Part shown: piece by piece, positions 44,703 through 52,579 of the stretch
Layout of the letters: every line of letters begins with the position of its first letter
How positions within the stretch are numbered: the first letter of the stretch is position 1
Translations under genes and position numbers: made by a program
Notes under the pieces: model-generated
What the model saw: the letters and a program-made list of their open reading frames with translations, nothing else
Told to the model about the DNA's origin: nothing
Database searches by the model: none
Source of the DNA: Herbidospora daliensis
GTDB lineage: Bacteria > Actinomycetota > Actinomycetes > Streptosporangiales > Streptosporangiaceae
DNA length: 64,000 nucleotides
Direction: 5' to 3'
Assembly (NCBI RefSeq): GCF_001570585.1
Contig: NZ_BBXF01000002.1
Coordinates: 124,001-188,000, forward strand

Positions 44703-45524
44703 TCACCAGGCCGCCGTTGCCATGATCCTGTCCTCCCACGGCAAGTCGCGCCGGTTTCCGCCGGTCAGCGGACCGACGGAGAGCCGTCCACCACCTTGGA
44801 TCATGAGCTGGTCGTCGCGGACGGAGAGCCGGCCGGTCCCCGTGAAGCGGCCGACGATCCCGCCGTCGCCGTCGAGGCGGAGGATCTCCCCGGGCACGCC
44901 GACGAGGATCCCGTCATCGGTGACCACAGGATCGGCGGTGAGCTCCTCGAAGGTCCTGAGCGGACGGTCGGCGTCCAGGAACCGGATCTGCTGTGCCGGC
45001 AGGCAGAAGGCGGGTCCCGATTCCGACGGAGGCGGCGGCGTGCAGGGCAGCGAGACGGTGACGAGCAGCCGTCTCCCGTCGGGCGACCAGGCCAGCCGGT
45101 TCACGCCGATCATCTTCGTGACGGTCTGGCGGCCCGTCGCGACCTCGCGGACCACGATCGACGGCCCCTTGACCGTCTCGAAGGCGACCTTGGACCCGTC
45201 ACGGGTCATCGCCCAGGCGAGCTTGGCGGTGCCGACGCCCTTGAGAGCCTCGACGGGTTCGGGCGTGTAGGCGGGCGCACGCAGCCGGAAGTAGCGCGGC
45301 CGGAAGTCGCCGGTCATGCCGAGCACGTGGAAACCGTCGTCGGCGGCGGTGATGCGCTGGACGTGCTCGACCTCCGGCAGTCTCAGGTCGTCGCCGACCG
45401 CGAGCCCGATCATGTTGTGGACGGTCACCGACCGGTCGTGGTTCGCGACCAGGTAGACCGCCTCGAGATCGGCCGCGCACTGCGAGGTCGCCAGCAGGGC
45501 CAGGGCCGCCAGCACACGTTTCAT
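44703..45524 (-). CDS. Secreted beta-propeller-like protein
   Basis: A 273-residue protein with a signal peptide (VLAALALLATSQCAA). The rest is made of repeated beta strands; one blade, VNRLAWSPDGRRLLVTV, resembles TolB/WD40 propeller repeats, and RLDGDGGIVGRFTGTGRLSV is another. No catalytic motif. A Cys lies near the signal end but the lipobox is poor. Function unknown; a sensor or binding role is possible. Confidence 0.65.
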   Translation of the reverse strand: MKRVLAALALLATSQCAADLEAVYLVANHDRSVTVHNMIGLAVGDDLRLPEVEHVQRITAADDGFHVLGMTGDFRPRYFRLRAPAYTPEPVEALKGVGTAKLAWAMTRDGSKVAFETVKGPSIVVREVATGRQTVTKMIGVNRLAWSPDGRRLLVTVSLPCTPPPPSESGPAFCLPAQQIRFLDADRPLRTFEELTADPVVTDDGILVGVPGEILRLDGDGGIVGRFTGTGRLSVRDDQLMIQGGGRLSVGPLTGGNRRDLPWEDRIMATAAW

Positions 45525-45550
45525 CCCGGCACCTCTATAGAGTCGGCCGT

Positions 45551-46180
45551 GTGCAACGGCTGGTCCTGTTCGACATGGACAACACGCTGATCGATCTCGA
45601 CGGGGCGTTCGGCGCCTGGGCCGCCGAATTCGCCGACGCCCACGGCCTCGGCGACGACGGGGTGCGGTGGCTCCTCGATCTGGACATCCCCCACCGGGAC
45701 CTGATGTTCCGGTGGATCAAGTATCACTTCGACCTCGTCCCGTCCGCAGACGAACTGTGGGCCGCCTACCGCGCCCGCATGCCGTTCCTGGTCGAATGCC
45801 GCCCGGAGGTGCTCGCCATGCTGGCCCGGCTGCGGGCCGCCGGGTGGAAGGTCGGCATCGTGGCCAACGGCATGGCCGACAACCAGCTCGGCAAACTCCG
45901 GGCGACCGGGCTGGCCGACGCGGTCGACGGGTTCGCCGTGGCCGGGGTCGAGGGCATCAGGAAACCCGACGTGGCCCTCTTCGAGATCGCCGCCAAGCGG
46001 TGCGGGGCGGCGCTGGCCGGGGGCGGCTGGATGGTGGGCGACAACCACGCCGCCGACATCGAAGGCGGCCGCGCGGCCGGGCTGCGCACGATCTGGATCA
46101 CGCGGGAGCTGAACGGCTCCGAGGCCGACCACGTCGTCGCGGACGTCCTGGAGTCGGAAGCCCTGATCTGGGGTGACTAG
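45551..46180 (+). CDS. HAD-superfamily phosphatase
   Basis: A 209-residue HAD hydrolase. Motif I is LVLFDMDNTLIDLDGAF (nucleophile Asp), motif II VGIVANGMADNQ (where the usual Ser/Thr seems replaced by Asn or shifted), motif III KPDVALFEIAAKR, and motif IV WMVGDNHAADIEGG. A helical cap lies between about 20 and 85. GTG 45551 start. Substrate is a small phosphate ester, unknown. Confidence 0.88.
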   Translation: MQRLVLFDMDNTLIDLDGAFGAWAAEFADAHGLGDDGVRWLLDLDIPHRDLMFRWIKYHFDLVPSADELWAAYRARMPFLVECRPEVLAMLARLRAAGWKVGIVANGMADNQLGKLRATGLADAVDGFAVAGVEGIRKPDVALFEIAAKRCGAALAGGGWMVGDNHAADIEGGRAAGLRTIWITRELNGSEADHVVADVLESEALIWGD

Positions 46181-46217
46181 TCTCGGACCCGGCAGATTCC
46201 ACTATGGAAGGAATGAC

Positions 46218-47195
46218 GTGGAGCACCGCAGACTTGGCCGGACCGGCCGCGACGTGTCCGTGGTCGGCCTCGGCACCTGGCAGCTCGGCGCCGACTGGGG
46301 CGACGTCAGCGAGGAGACCGCCTTCTCCGTCCTGGAGACCGCCGTCGAGACGGGCGTCGACTTCTTCGACACCGCCGACGTCTACGGCGACGGCCGCAGC
46401 GAGCAGTTCATCGGCCGCTTCATCAAGGACCACCCCGACATCCTGGTGGCGACCAAGATGGGCCGCCGGGTCGAGCAGACCCCGGAGAACTACAACCTCG
46501 ACAACTTCCGCGCCTGGAACGACCGGTCGCGGCAGAACCTGGGCGTCGACACCCTCGACCTGGTCCAGCTCCACTGCCCGCCCACGCCGGTCTACTCCGA
46601 CGACGAGGTCTTCGACGCCCTCGACACCATGGTCGCCGAGGGCCGCATGAAGAACTACGCGGTCAGCGTGGAGACCCGCGAGGAGGCGCTCAAGGCGATC
46701 GCCCGTCCGGGCGTGGCCAGCGTGCAGATCATCCTGAACATGCTCCGCCTCGGCCCGCTCGCCGAAGTCCTCCCCGCCGCCCAGAAGGCCGGGGTCGGCA
46801 TCATCGCCCGGGTCCCGCTCGCGAGCGGTCTGCTCTCGGGCCGGTACGACACCCGTACGACCTTCCCGGAGAACGACCACCGCAACTACAACCGCCACGG
46901 CGCGGCCTTCGACGTCGGCGAGACCTTCTCGGGCGTCGACTTCGAGACGGGCCTGGAAGCGGTCCGCCGCCTGGCCCCGCTCGTCCCCGAGGGCGCGACG
47001 ATGGCCCAGTTCGCGCTGCGCTGGATCATCGACCAGCCGGGTGTGAGCGCTATCATCCCGGGCGCCAGCAACCCGGGCCAGGCCCGTTCGAACAGCGCGG
47101 CCGCCGACCTGACCCCGCTGACGGGCGAGACGCTGGCCGCGGTCAACGAGATCTACGACGCCCTGATCGCACCCCAGATCGGCGACCGCTGGTAG
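46218..47195 (+). CDS. Aldo/keto reductase
   Basis: A 325-residue NADPH-dependent reductase with a TIM barrel. DFFDTADVYGDGRSEQFIGR contains the catalytic Asp and Tyr, VATKMGRR the Lys, and LVQLHCPPTP the His. VSAIIPGASNPGQARSNSAA is the C-terminal cofactor site. GTG 46218 was chosen because GGAAGGA lies at the right spacing and the stretch upstream overlaps the HAD gene. Resembles the YajO/IolS-like AKR group; substrate not known. Confidence 0.92.
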   Translation: MEHRRLGRTGRDVSVVGLGTWQLGADWGDVSEETAFSVLETAVETGVDFFDTADVYGDGRSEQFIGRFIKDHPDILVATKMGRRVEQTPENYNLDNFRAWNDRSRQNLGVDTLDLVQLHCPPTPVYSDDEVFDALDTMVAEGRMKNYAVSVETREEALKAIARPGVASVQIILNMLRLGPLAEVLPAAQKAGVGIIARVPLASGLLSGRYDTRTTFPENDHRNYNRHGAAFDVGETFSGVDFETGLEAVRRLAPLVPEGATMAQFALRWIIDQPGVSAIIPGASNPGQARSNSAAADLTPLTGETLAAVNEIYDALIAPQIGDRW

Positions 47196-47218
47196 GACGC
47201 GAATCGAAAGCCGTACGG

Positions 47219-47246
47219 GACCGGCCCTGCCACGGCGGAGCCGGTC
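47219..47246. terminator. Weak hairpin between convergent genes
   Basis: GACCGGC (47219-47225) pairs with GCCGGTC (47240-47246) between the aldo/keto reductase and the gene at 47258. Confidence 0.4.
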
Positions 47247-47257
47247 TGCGGCCTTGT

Positions 47258-48400
47258 TCAGTTGGCCTCAAGGGGAAGGAAGTCGTCTATGCGAAAGAGA
47301 TCCACACGAGGCATGACGATTCTTCCCGCGCTGCTCTCGTACATGGCGCCCGTCACCACGACGCGGAACTTCGAGTCGTTCGCCTCCACCGCGATGTGAT
47401 AGGCCTCAGGCCCGAGAACCATCCTCACCGGGCGTACCCGACCATTGATGAGGGCCTTCACCTTCACAACGCCGTCTTCGTCATCGGGGTCACGCTCAAG
47501 CGAGCTCACGTATCCGTATATGACGGTGTCGGAGATCTTCACCTCGTCGCGCAGAATGTTACCGATCTTCCGTATGGCGTCCGCCGACTCCTTCGGGAAT
47601 TCGAGGGATTCGCCACCCATACGCGGCGGGGCGGAAGTCAGCGCCCACCGCACCGATATGTCGAGGTCGCCGGTCTCCGGTGTGGCGACCATGCTCGCCA
47701 GCGCGAAGCAGGCGTCGGCGCAGAGCCCTTGGTAGGCGGCCTTTCGAAGCTCATCGGCGGCGGGCAACCTGCCGCGCTCGACGGCCAGCACCTGTAACTG
47801 CCTGAGGACGTCGGCCATCATCCCCGTCACCCGGCGCGGAAAGTTGTTCCGCTCGAGGTCGGCATCGATCAGCGGTTCCTGCGAATCGTCCAGGACGACC
47901 TTCTGCATGATCCCGATGGGGCTCACGATGGGGATGATGAAACTGCCCGTGACGGTGTGTCCCATGCCGACGATGTCCGCATGCCTCGTCGCCATACGCG
48001 GCCGCGATCTTCCGTGGTAGGACTTCCGCTTCAGCACCGAGCACGCGTTCGCGACCGCGAACTCCTTCGCGCCGGTGAGGAGTTTGCTCGCCTGGGACAG
48101 CGGCATGTACGGACGATCGTCCTTGAACCGCAGGTTCAGTACGTCGTCCTCGATGTACTGCAACTCCCGGGCGATGTCGTCGATGTCCTGCCCGCTCTCG
48201 CTGGCGACGTCCTCGATGAAGTTCTTTATGCGTCGGGGGTAGTCGGAGGCGTCGCTGTTCAGCGGGACCAGGACCTCGTGGGAGTCACGCTCCCAGATCT
48301 CAGCCCTGGGCAACGGTTGCGACTGCAACTCCCATGAGTTGGCGCGCAGATAAGCCTTGAGTCCTGCCGGAGAAATAGTCGCTGCAGTCATCAAGACCAC
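47258..48400 (-). CDS. Unknown protein, partner of the DUF4365-like gene
   Basis: A 380-residue cytosolic protein I do not recognise. The first third is helical and acidic (VASESGQDIDDIARELQYIE, then DDVLNLRFKDDRPYM). The middle has FAVANACSVLKRKSYHGRS and a strand-rich MGHTVTGSFIIPIVSPIG. The end again is strand-rich (VYGYVSSLERDPDDEDG-like, then VVVTGAMYESSAGRIVMP). Starts at GTG 48400, directly after the stop of the upstream gene, or ATG 48391. Base composition is less GC-rich than the surroundings. With its neighbour it looks like a two-component accessory or defence island, but this is inference from context. Confidence 0.6.
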   Translation of the reverse strand: MVLMTAATISPAGLKAYLRANSWELQSQPLPRAEIWERDSHEVLVPLNSDASDYPRRIKNFIEDVASESGQDIDDIARELQYIEDDVLNLRFKDDRPYMPLSQASKLLTGAKEFAVANACSVLKRKSYHGRSRPRMATRHADIVGMGHTVTGSFIIPIVSPIGIMQKVVLDDSQEPLIDADLERNNFPRRVTGMMADVLRQLQVLAVERGRLPAADELRKAAYQGLCADACFALASMVATPETGDLDISVRWALTSAPPRMGGESLEFPKESADAIRKIGNILRDEVKISDTVIYGYVSSLERDPDDEDGVVKVKALINGRVRPVRMVLGPEAYHIAVEANDSKFRVVVTGAMYESSAGRIVMPRVDLFRIDDFLPLEAN

Positions 48401-48883
48401 TCACCCCATTCCCCGAGATTCCTTCATGAGGCGGTCGAGCGAATCGACCGTCAATCGATTGACCCTCTCCAGCCGAACCGACTTGCTCGATCCATTCGGC
48501 GTCGGAGACAGCCTGGACATATTTGCATAATATCCGCACTTCCGCAGGTGAACACCCTCGGATGTACAGTGCATCCACTCTTCCCGATTAGGCGGCACCT
48601 CTACCACGAAAAGGTAGGCCGGCACATTCCGTCCGGGATCCGTCAGAAGGTTGTACGTTCTGACGTCCAGATCGTACATAAGGTGGTCACGCTCAAGTTT
48701 CGACGCGGCAGCGGTACATTTCATCTGGACATCCACCCGGAAAGCGCGATCCTTGATCTCGAGGTCCACCCCGAAGTGGTCGACGCTACTCACCGTGACG
48801 GCATATCCGGCAGCATAGGCAAGCGCTTGAACATACGAGACACTAAACCATTCCTTGCTGGCAGATATGTCCAATGTGCCCAC
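48401..48883 (-). CDS. DUF4365-like protein (possible nuclease)
   Basis: A 160-residue protein starting at GTG 48883. The core GYAVTVSSVDHFGVDLEIKD and FRVDVQMKCTAAA follow the DUF4365 pattern (GxDxxI ... VQxK), which recalls the D...QxK active site of PD-(D/E)XK nucleases. The rest includes NVPAYLFVVEVPPNREEW. It is the first gene of a pair; the second follows without gap. DUF4365 proteins are found in defence islands and beside restriction genes. The region is AT-richer than the window average, suggesting horizontal acquisition. Confidence 0.65.
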   Translation of the reverse strand: MGTLDISASKEWFSVSYVQALAYAAGYAVTVSSVDHFGVDLEIKDRAFRVDVQMKCTAAASKLERDHLMYDLDVRTYNLLTDPGRNVPAYLFVVEVPPNREEWMHCTSEGVHLRKCGYYANMSRLSPTPNGSSKSVRLERVNRLTVDSLDRLMKESRGMG

Positions 48884-49161
48884 ATATGCACTTTACGTCA
48901 CACGCAGATTTGAAGTCCAATCTCGCAACCAGATTGTGATCTTGATACAAGACGTCCATAATGGACATTATTCTGATCTCCGAAAACCCGCCTGCATTGT
49001 CCAGCGATACCGTGACCTGCGGAATCACTTCCACTGGAAATGGCTTGCAAGTGACCGACCACTTCCCCGGAATTCGACACTTCGCGATTTCCTGATTTCG
49101 CCGGCCAAACCCTGTGCGCAAAGTCACAGCGCTACCGCCGGCTATGCCAAGGATTCAAGGG
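48884..49161. other. AT-richer intergenic region
   Basis: A 278-bp stretch clearly poorer in G+C than the window, with no convincing gene. It contains the 13-bp palindrome GTCCATAATGGAC (48954-48966), about 70 bp upstream of the DUF4365-like start, which may be an operator or part of its promoter. Confidence 0.4.
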
Positions 49162-49806
49162 CTAGCGGCCGAGGCCGGCGTCTCTTGCTCGGATGATGGC
49201 CTCGGCTCGGTCGGCGGCCTGGAGTTTGCCCATGACCGCGTACACGTGGTTGCGGACCGTCTTCTGCGACAGGAACAGGCGGGCGGCGATCTGGGCGTTC
49301 GACAGGCCCGCCGCGACCAGGTCGAGCACCTCCCGTTCCCGGGCAGTCAGGGTCGGGAACGTCTCGCCCGAGGTCGCCGGTGGGCGGGGGGCGAGGAAGT
49401 CGGCGATGCGGGCGGCGAGGACCGCGCCGAAGACCACGCCTCCCCCGGCCACCGTCGTGATGGCGCGGACGACCTCGTCGGGTTCGGCGCCTTTCAGCAG
49501 GTAGCCTCGGGCGCCGGCGCGGAGGGCGTCGAAGATGGTGCCGTCCTCCTCCGACATGGTCAGGACGACCACGCCGGTCTCGGGGCGGGCGGCGAGGATG
49601 CGGCGGGTGGCCTCGATGCCATCCATCTCGGGCATGGAGACGTCCATGACGATCACGTCGGGGTGCCGACCGGCCGCTTGGGCCACCGCCTCCGCGCCGT
49701 TCGCGGCGGTGCCCAGCACGTCGATCTCGTCGATGCTGCCGAGCAGGGCGGCGAAGCCCTCGCGGAAGACCGGGTGGTCGTCCACGACCAGGACGCTGAT
49801 CGTCAT
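49162..49806 (-). CDS. NarL/FixJ-family response regulator
   Basis: A 214-residue regulator. The receiver has VLVVDDHPVFREGF (acidic pair), PDVIVMDVSMPEMDG (phospho-acceptor Asp), VVVLTMSEED and GYLLKGAEPDE (Lys). The LuxR-type HTH is LTAREREVLDLVAAGLSNAQ, then LFLSQKTVRNHVYAVMGKL. I chose ATG 49806, which overlaps the kinase stop (ATGA). Partner of the adjacent histidine kinase. Confidence 0.95.
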   Translation of the reverse strand: MTISVLVVDDHPVFREGFAALLGSIDEIDVLGTAANGAEAVAQAAGRHPDVIVMDVSMPEMDGIEATRRILAARPETGVVVLTMSEEDGTIFDALRAGARGYLLKGAEPDEVVRAITTVAGGGVVFGAVLAARIADFLAPRPPATSGETFPTLTAREREVLDLVAAGLSNAQIAARLFLSQKTVRNHVYAVMGKLQAADRAEAIIRARDAGLGR

Positions 49807-51800
49807 ACCGTCACCTCGTCGCGGGCCGGGAGGCTCGTCCACACCCGGGTTCCTCTCGGTTCACGTGGGCCTACCTGGCAGGTGCCGCCGAGTTCGGCGG
49901 CGCGTTCGCGCATCGACAGCAGGCCCACTCCGGTCGTCGCGGCCGCTCCCACGCCTACGCCGTCGTCGGTGATCTCCACGGCCAGGGCGCCGTCGGCGCG
50001 GGTCAGGGTCACCGTGCAGGTGGTGGCGTGGGCGTGGCGGCGGACGTTGGCGATCGCCTCGGCGGTGATGCGGTAGGCGGCCACCTCCACGGCGGCGGGC
50101 AGGCCGGTCAGGTCGCCATGCTCCTCGACGGTCATGGTCAGGTCGGGGGCCAGCTGGCGGATGGCTCCGACGAGGCCGACGTCGTCGAGCGCCGGGGGGC
50201 GCAGGCCGTGGACCAGGCGCCTGACCTCGGCCAGCAGGCCGGTGAGCTCCTGGCGGGCCTGGCCGAGGATCTGGTCGGCGTCGTCGCCGGAGCGGCGGGC
50301 GGTGATCCTGGCCATGTCGATGCGGGCGGCGACGGCCGCCAGGGTGGGGCCGAGGCCGTCGTGCAGTTCGCGGCGCAGGCGGCGGCGTTCGTCCTCCACG
50401 GCCGACACGATGCGTTCCCGGCCGCGTTGCAGCTCTTCGGCCAGGTGGACGGCTCGCGCCGCCGCCGCGGCCTGGCGGATGACGTCGGCGAGCAGCTTCT
50501 CGTCGCCCGAGGTGGGGCGGGTGACCCGGGCGGGCAGCACCAGGCGGCCGATGCGTTCGCCCCGGTAGGCGATGGGCAGCGCCCGGGTCTCCGTCGGGCG
50601 TTCGCCGTCTTCGACCAGGAGCGCGTCGGTGATCTCCACGCCGACGTACGACGTCCGGAACGCCTTCCTGACCGTGCGGGCCAGCGTGAGGAGCTGCGCC
50701 TCGGAGTCGTCGGTCGCCTCCAGCCGTTCGGCCAGGCCGGAGACCACGTGGTAGGGGTCGTCGCGGTCGCCGACGACCCAGCGGCGGACCAGCCGCCACA
50801 ACCGGTGGCGCAGTTGCGCGTAGGCGATGGCGACCGCGAACACCGCGATGACCAGGCGTTCGCCGTCGTTCAGGCGGGAGCCGAGGAACTGCCCGGCGCT
50901 GCCCAGCACGACCAGGTCGAGCACGAAGGTCAGGGCCAGCAGGAGGGCGTACACGACGGTCCCGCCGAGCAGGCGGTCGACGTCGACGAGGTCGGGCCGG
51001 ACGACGCCGACCGTGACCGCCGCGGCGGTGAGCACGACGCCGGCCAGGAGGCCGATGGCCGTCCACGAGCCGGGCAGCAGCCGGAACGTCAGCATGACCA
51101 TGAGGTCGACGACGCCCGCCCAGACCAGCCAGCGCAGCCGCATCCGGTCGAGCCCGGTCGAGCGGCGATACCGCCGGACGACCAGGGCGAACGGCGCGAC
51201 CAGGCTGAGCGGCACCGACAGCTGGGCTGCCCGCAGCACGACGGTCCAGACCTCGTCGGGCAGCGGCAGGTAGAGCAGGTCGAGATCGACCCCCTGAAGG
51301 GCGGCCGGCAGGGGGCCCGGTTCCGAGGTCGCCTGGGCGATGCGCGACGGCGCGGCGATCAACGCCAGCGGGAGCAGGCTGGTCAGGCCCAGGCTGACCA
51401 GCGAGACCGCCCGCCAGCGGCCCGCCGGCAGGCTTCCATCGGGGAACAGCAGCAGGAGCAGCGGCAACAGCAGCAGCAGGCCCGCGCCGAAGCGCTGGTA
51501 GATCAGGAAGGCGGCCGAGTCGCCCGGCAGCCCTTCGAGCGTCGAGTAGGCCAGCCACGACGACGCCAGCCCGTCGAGCGCCCACCACGCGCCGAACACC
51601 GACATCAGCCGGCCGAGGGCGTGCCGCGGGAACCTGCCCAGCACGACCAGGCCGGCCGCCGCCAGCGCGATCCCGGCCAGCGCGTCGAACGCGCCCGGTT
51701 GGAGGACCAGTTCGGCACGGTGGGCCGCCGGGACCCGTACATCGATGAGGGCCGCGGCGGGCAGGGCGGCCACCGCGACCGCGAAGAGCACCTTCCGCAT
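49803..51800 (-). CDS. NarL-type sensor histidine kinase with large membrane sensor
   Basis: A 665-residue kinase. The first 300 or so residues form about ten membrane helices (for example GAGLLLLLPLLLLLFPDG). A GAF-like stretch (about 330-430, TSYVGVEITDALLVEDGER) follows. The HisKA_3 motif RRRLRRELHDGLGPTLAAV holds the phosphorylated His near residue 475, and the ATPase has ANVRRHAHATTCTVTLT, EITDDGVGVG and GVGLLSMRERAAELGG. It probably senses a membrane or cell-envelope signal. The membrane protein divergent at 51950 is a likely target. Confidence 0.93.
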   Translation of the reverse strand: MRKVLFAVAVAALPAAALIDVRVPAAHRAELVLQPGAFDALAGIALAAAGLVVLGRFPRHALGRLMSVFGAWWALDGLASSWLAYSTLEGLPGDSAAFLIYQRFGAGLLLLLPLLLLLFPDGSLPAGRWRAVSLVSLGLTSLLPLALIAAPSRIAQATSEPGPLPAALQGVDLDLLYLPLPDEVWTVVLRAAQLSVPLSLVAPFALVVRRYRRSTGLDRMRLRWLVWAGVVDLMVMLTFRLLPGSWTAIGLLAGVVLTAAAVTVGVVRPDLVDVDRLLGGTVVYALLLALTFVLDLVVLGSAGQFLGSRLNDGERLVIAVFAVAIAYAQLRHRLWRLVRRWVVGDRDDPYHVVSGLAERLEATDDSEAQLLTLARTVRKAFRTSYVGVEITDALLVEDGERPTETRALPIAYRGERIGRLVLPARVTRPTSGDEKLLADVIRQAAAAARAVHLAEELQRGRERIVSAVEDERRRLRRELHDGLGPTLAAVAARIDMARITARRSGDDADQILGQARQELTGLLAEVRRLVHGLRPPALDDVGLVGAIRQLAPDLTMTVEEHGDLTGLPAAVEVAAYRITAEAIANVRRHAHATTCTVTLTRADGALAVEITDDGVGVGAAATTGVGLLSMRERAAELGGTCQVGPREPRGTRVWTSLPARDEVTV

Positions 51801-51824
51801 CCGAAAAGCATGCCTTAGCTGGTC

Positions 51825-51836
51825 AGGGAAGTCCCT
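51825..51836. promoter_or_regulatory. Palindrome between two-component genes and membrane protein
   Basis: AGGGAAGTCCCT has 5-bp perfect arms around AG. It lies 25 bp upstream of the kinase start, in the 149-bp region shared with the divergent membrane protein. Possible site of the NarL-type regulator. Confidence 0.4.
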
Positions 51837-51949
51837 AGGACTCGTGTCCCATTTGTGCTGAGCAGCGGAACGGGACGCCGCGCCCTGACGGGCCGGGCCG
51901 TGCGGTCCGGAGGATCGTCCTCGTTGCCGACGAACGAAGGACCGAGACG

Positions 51950-52546
51950 ATGACCCTCACCATCACCCCCGCCGAGACCGACACCACCACCCGCAGACTG
52001 GCCCTGGGCCTGTCGTCGGGCGCGCTGATCTGGTCGGCCGCCAGCCTCGTCTACGGGTTCCAGCCGACCACCGAGCTGGGCTGGAAGCTGACCGACCTGG
52101 GCGGGCTGGCCTTCCAGTTCGGCCTGATGTGCCTGCTCGCCCTCATGATCCGCACCCGGGCGACCGGGACCTCCAAGGTGGCTAGGGCCATGCTCCAGGT
52201 CGAGCGGGTGCTGCTCGTGCCGGCCATGGTCTGGAGCCTGCTGCACGCCCTGCTGCCCGGCCAGCGCGACGCCGATTGGCTGGCGATCCTGGACGTCTTC
52301 TGGCCGCTGTCGATGCTCGGCATGTTCGTGATCGGGATCAAGGTCGCCGCCGCCGGGCGGTGGCGCGGCCTGGCCCGCGTCTGGCCGGTGGTGGCCGAGA
52401 GCTGGGCCGTGGTGACGATCCCGGCCATGGGCGTCCTCGGCCCGGAGGTCGGCAACGTCGTCGGCGCGGGCCACCTGCTGGTCGGCTACGCCACGCTCGG
52501 CCTGATCGTCGCCTTCCGGCCGGAACTGGTCCGTCCCGGGAAGTGA
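51950..52546 (+). CDS. Membrane protein of unknown function
   Basis: A 198-residue protein with about six membrane helices (LGLSSGALIWSAASLVYG, LAFQFGLMCLLALMI, VLLVPAMVWSLLHALLP, SMLGMFVIGIKVAAAG and others). No motif recognised. ATG 51950 follows GGACCGAGACG. It is divergent from a two-component system and probably regulated by it. A strong terminator follows. Confidence 0.75.
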   Translation: MTLTITPAETDTTTRRLALGLSSGALIWSAASLVYGFQPTTELGWKLTDLGGLAFQFGLMCLLALMIRTRATGTSKVARAMLQVERVLLVPAMVWSLLHALLPGQRDADWLAILDVFWPLSMLGMFVIGIKVAAAGRWRGLARVWPVVAESWAVVTIPAMGVLGPEVGNVVGAGHLLVGYATLGLIVAFRPELVRPGK

Positions 52547-52575
52547 GAAGGGCGCCCCGTGAAGGGGCGCCCTTC
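52547..52575. terminator. Strong bidirectional terminator
   Basis: GAAGGGCGCCCC (52547-52558) pairs perfectly with GGGGCGCCCTTC (52564-52575) around a 5-nt loop, between the convergent membrane-protein and GH95 genes. Confidence 0.85.
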
Positions 52576-52579
52576 CGCG

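Noticed and set aside
48855-49196. A 113-codon plus-strand frame in the AT-richer gap
   Set aside because: It overlaps the start of the DUF4365-like gene and the end of the response regulator, has no ribosome-binding site and no recognisable domain.
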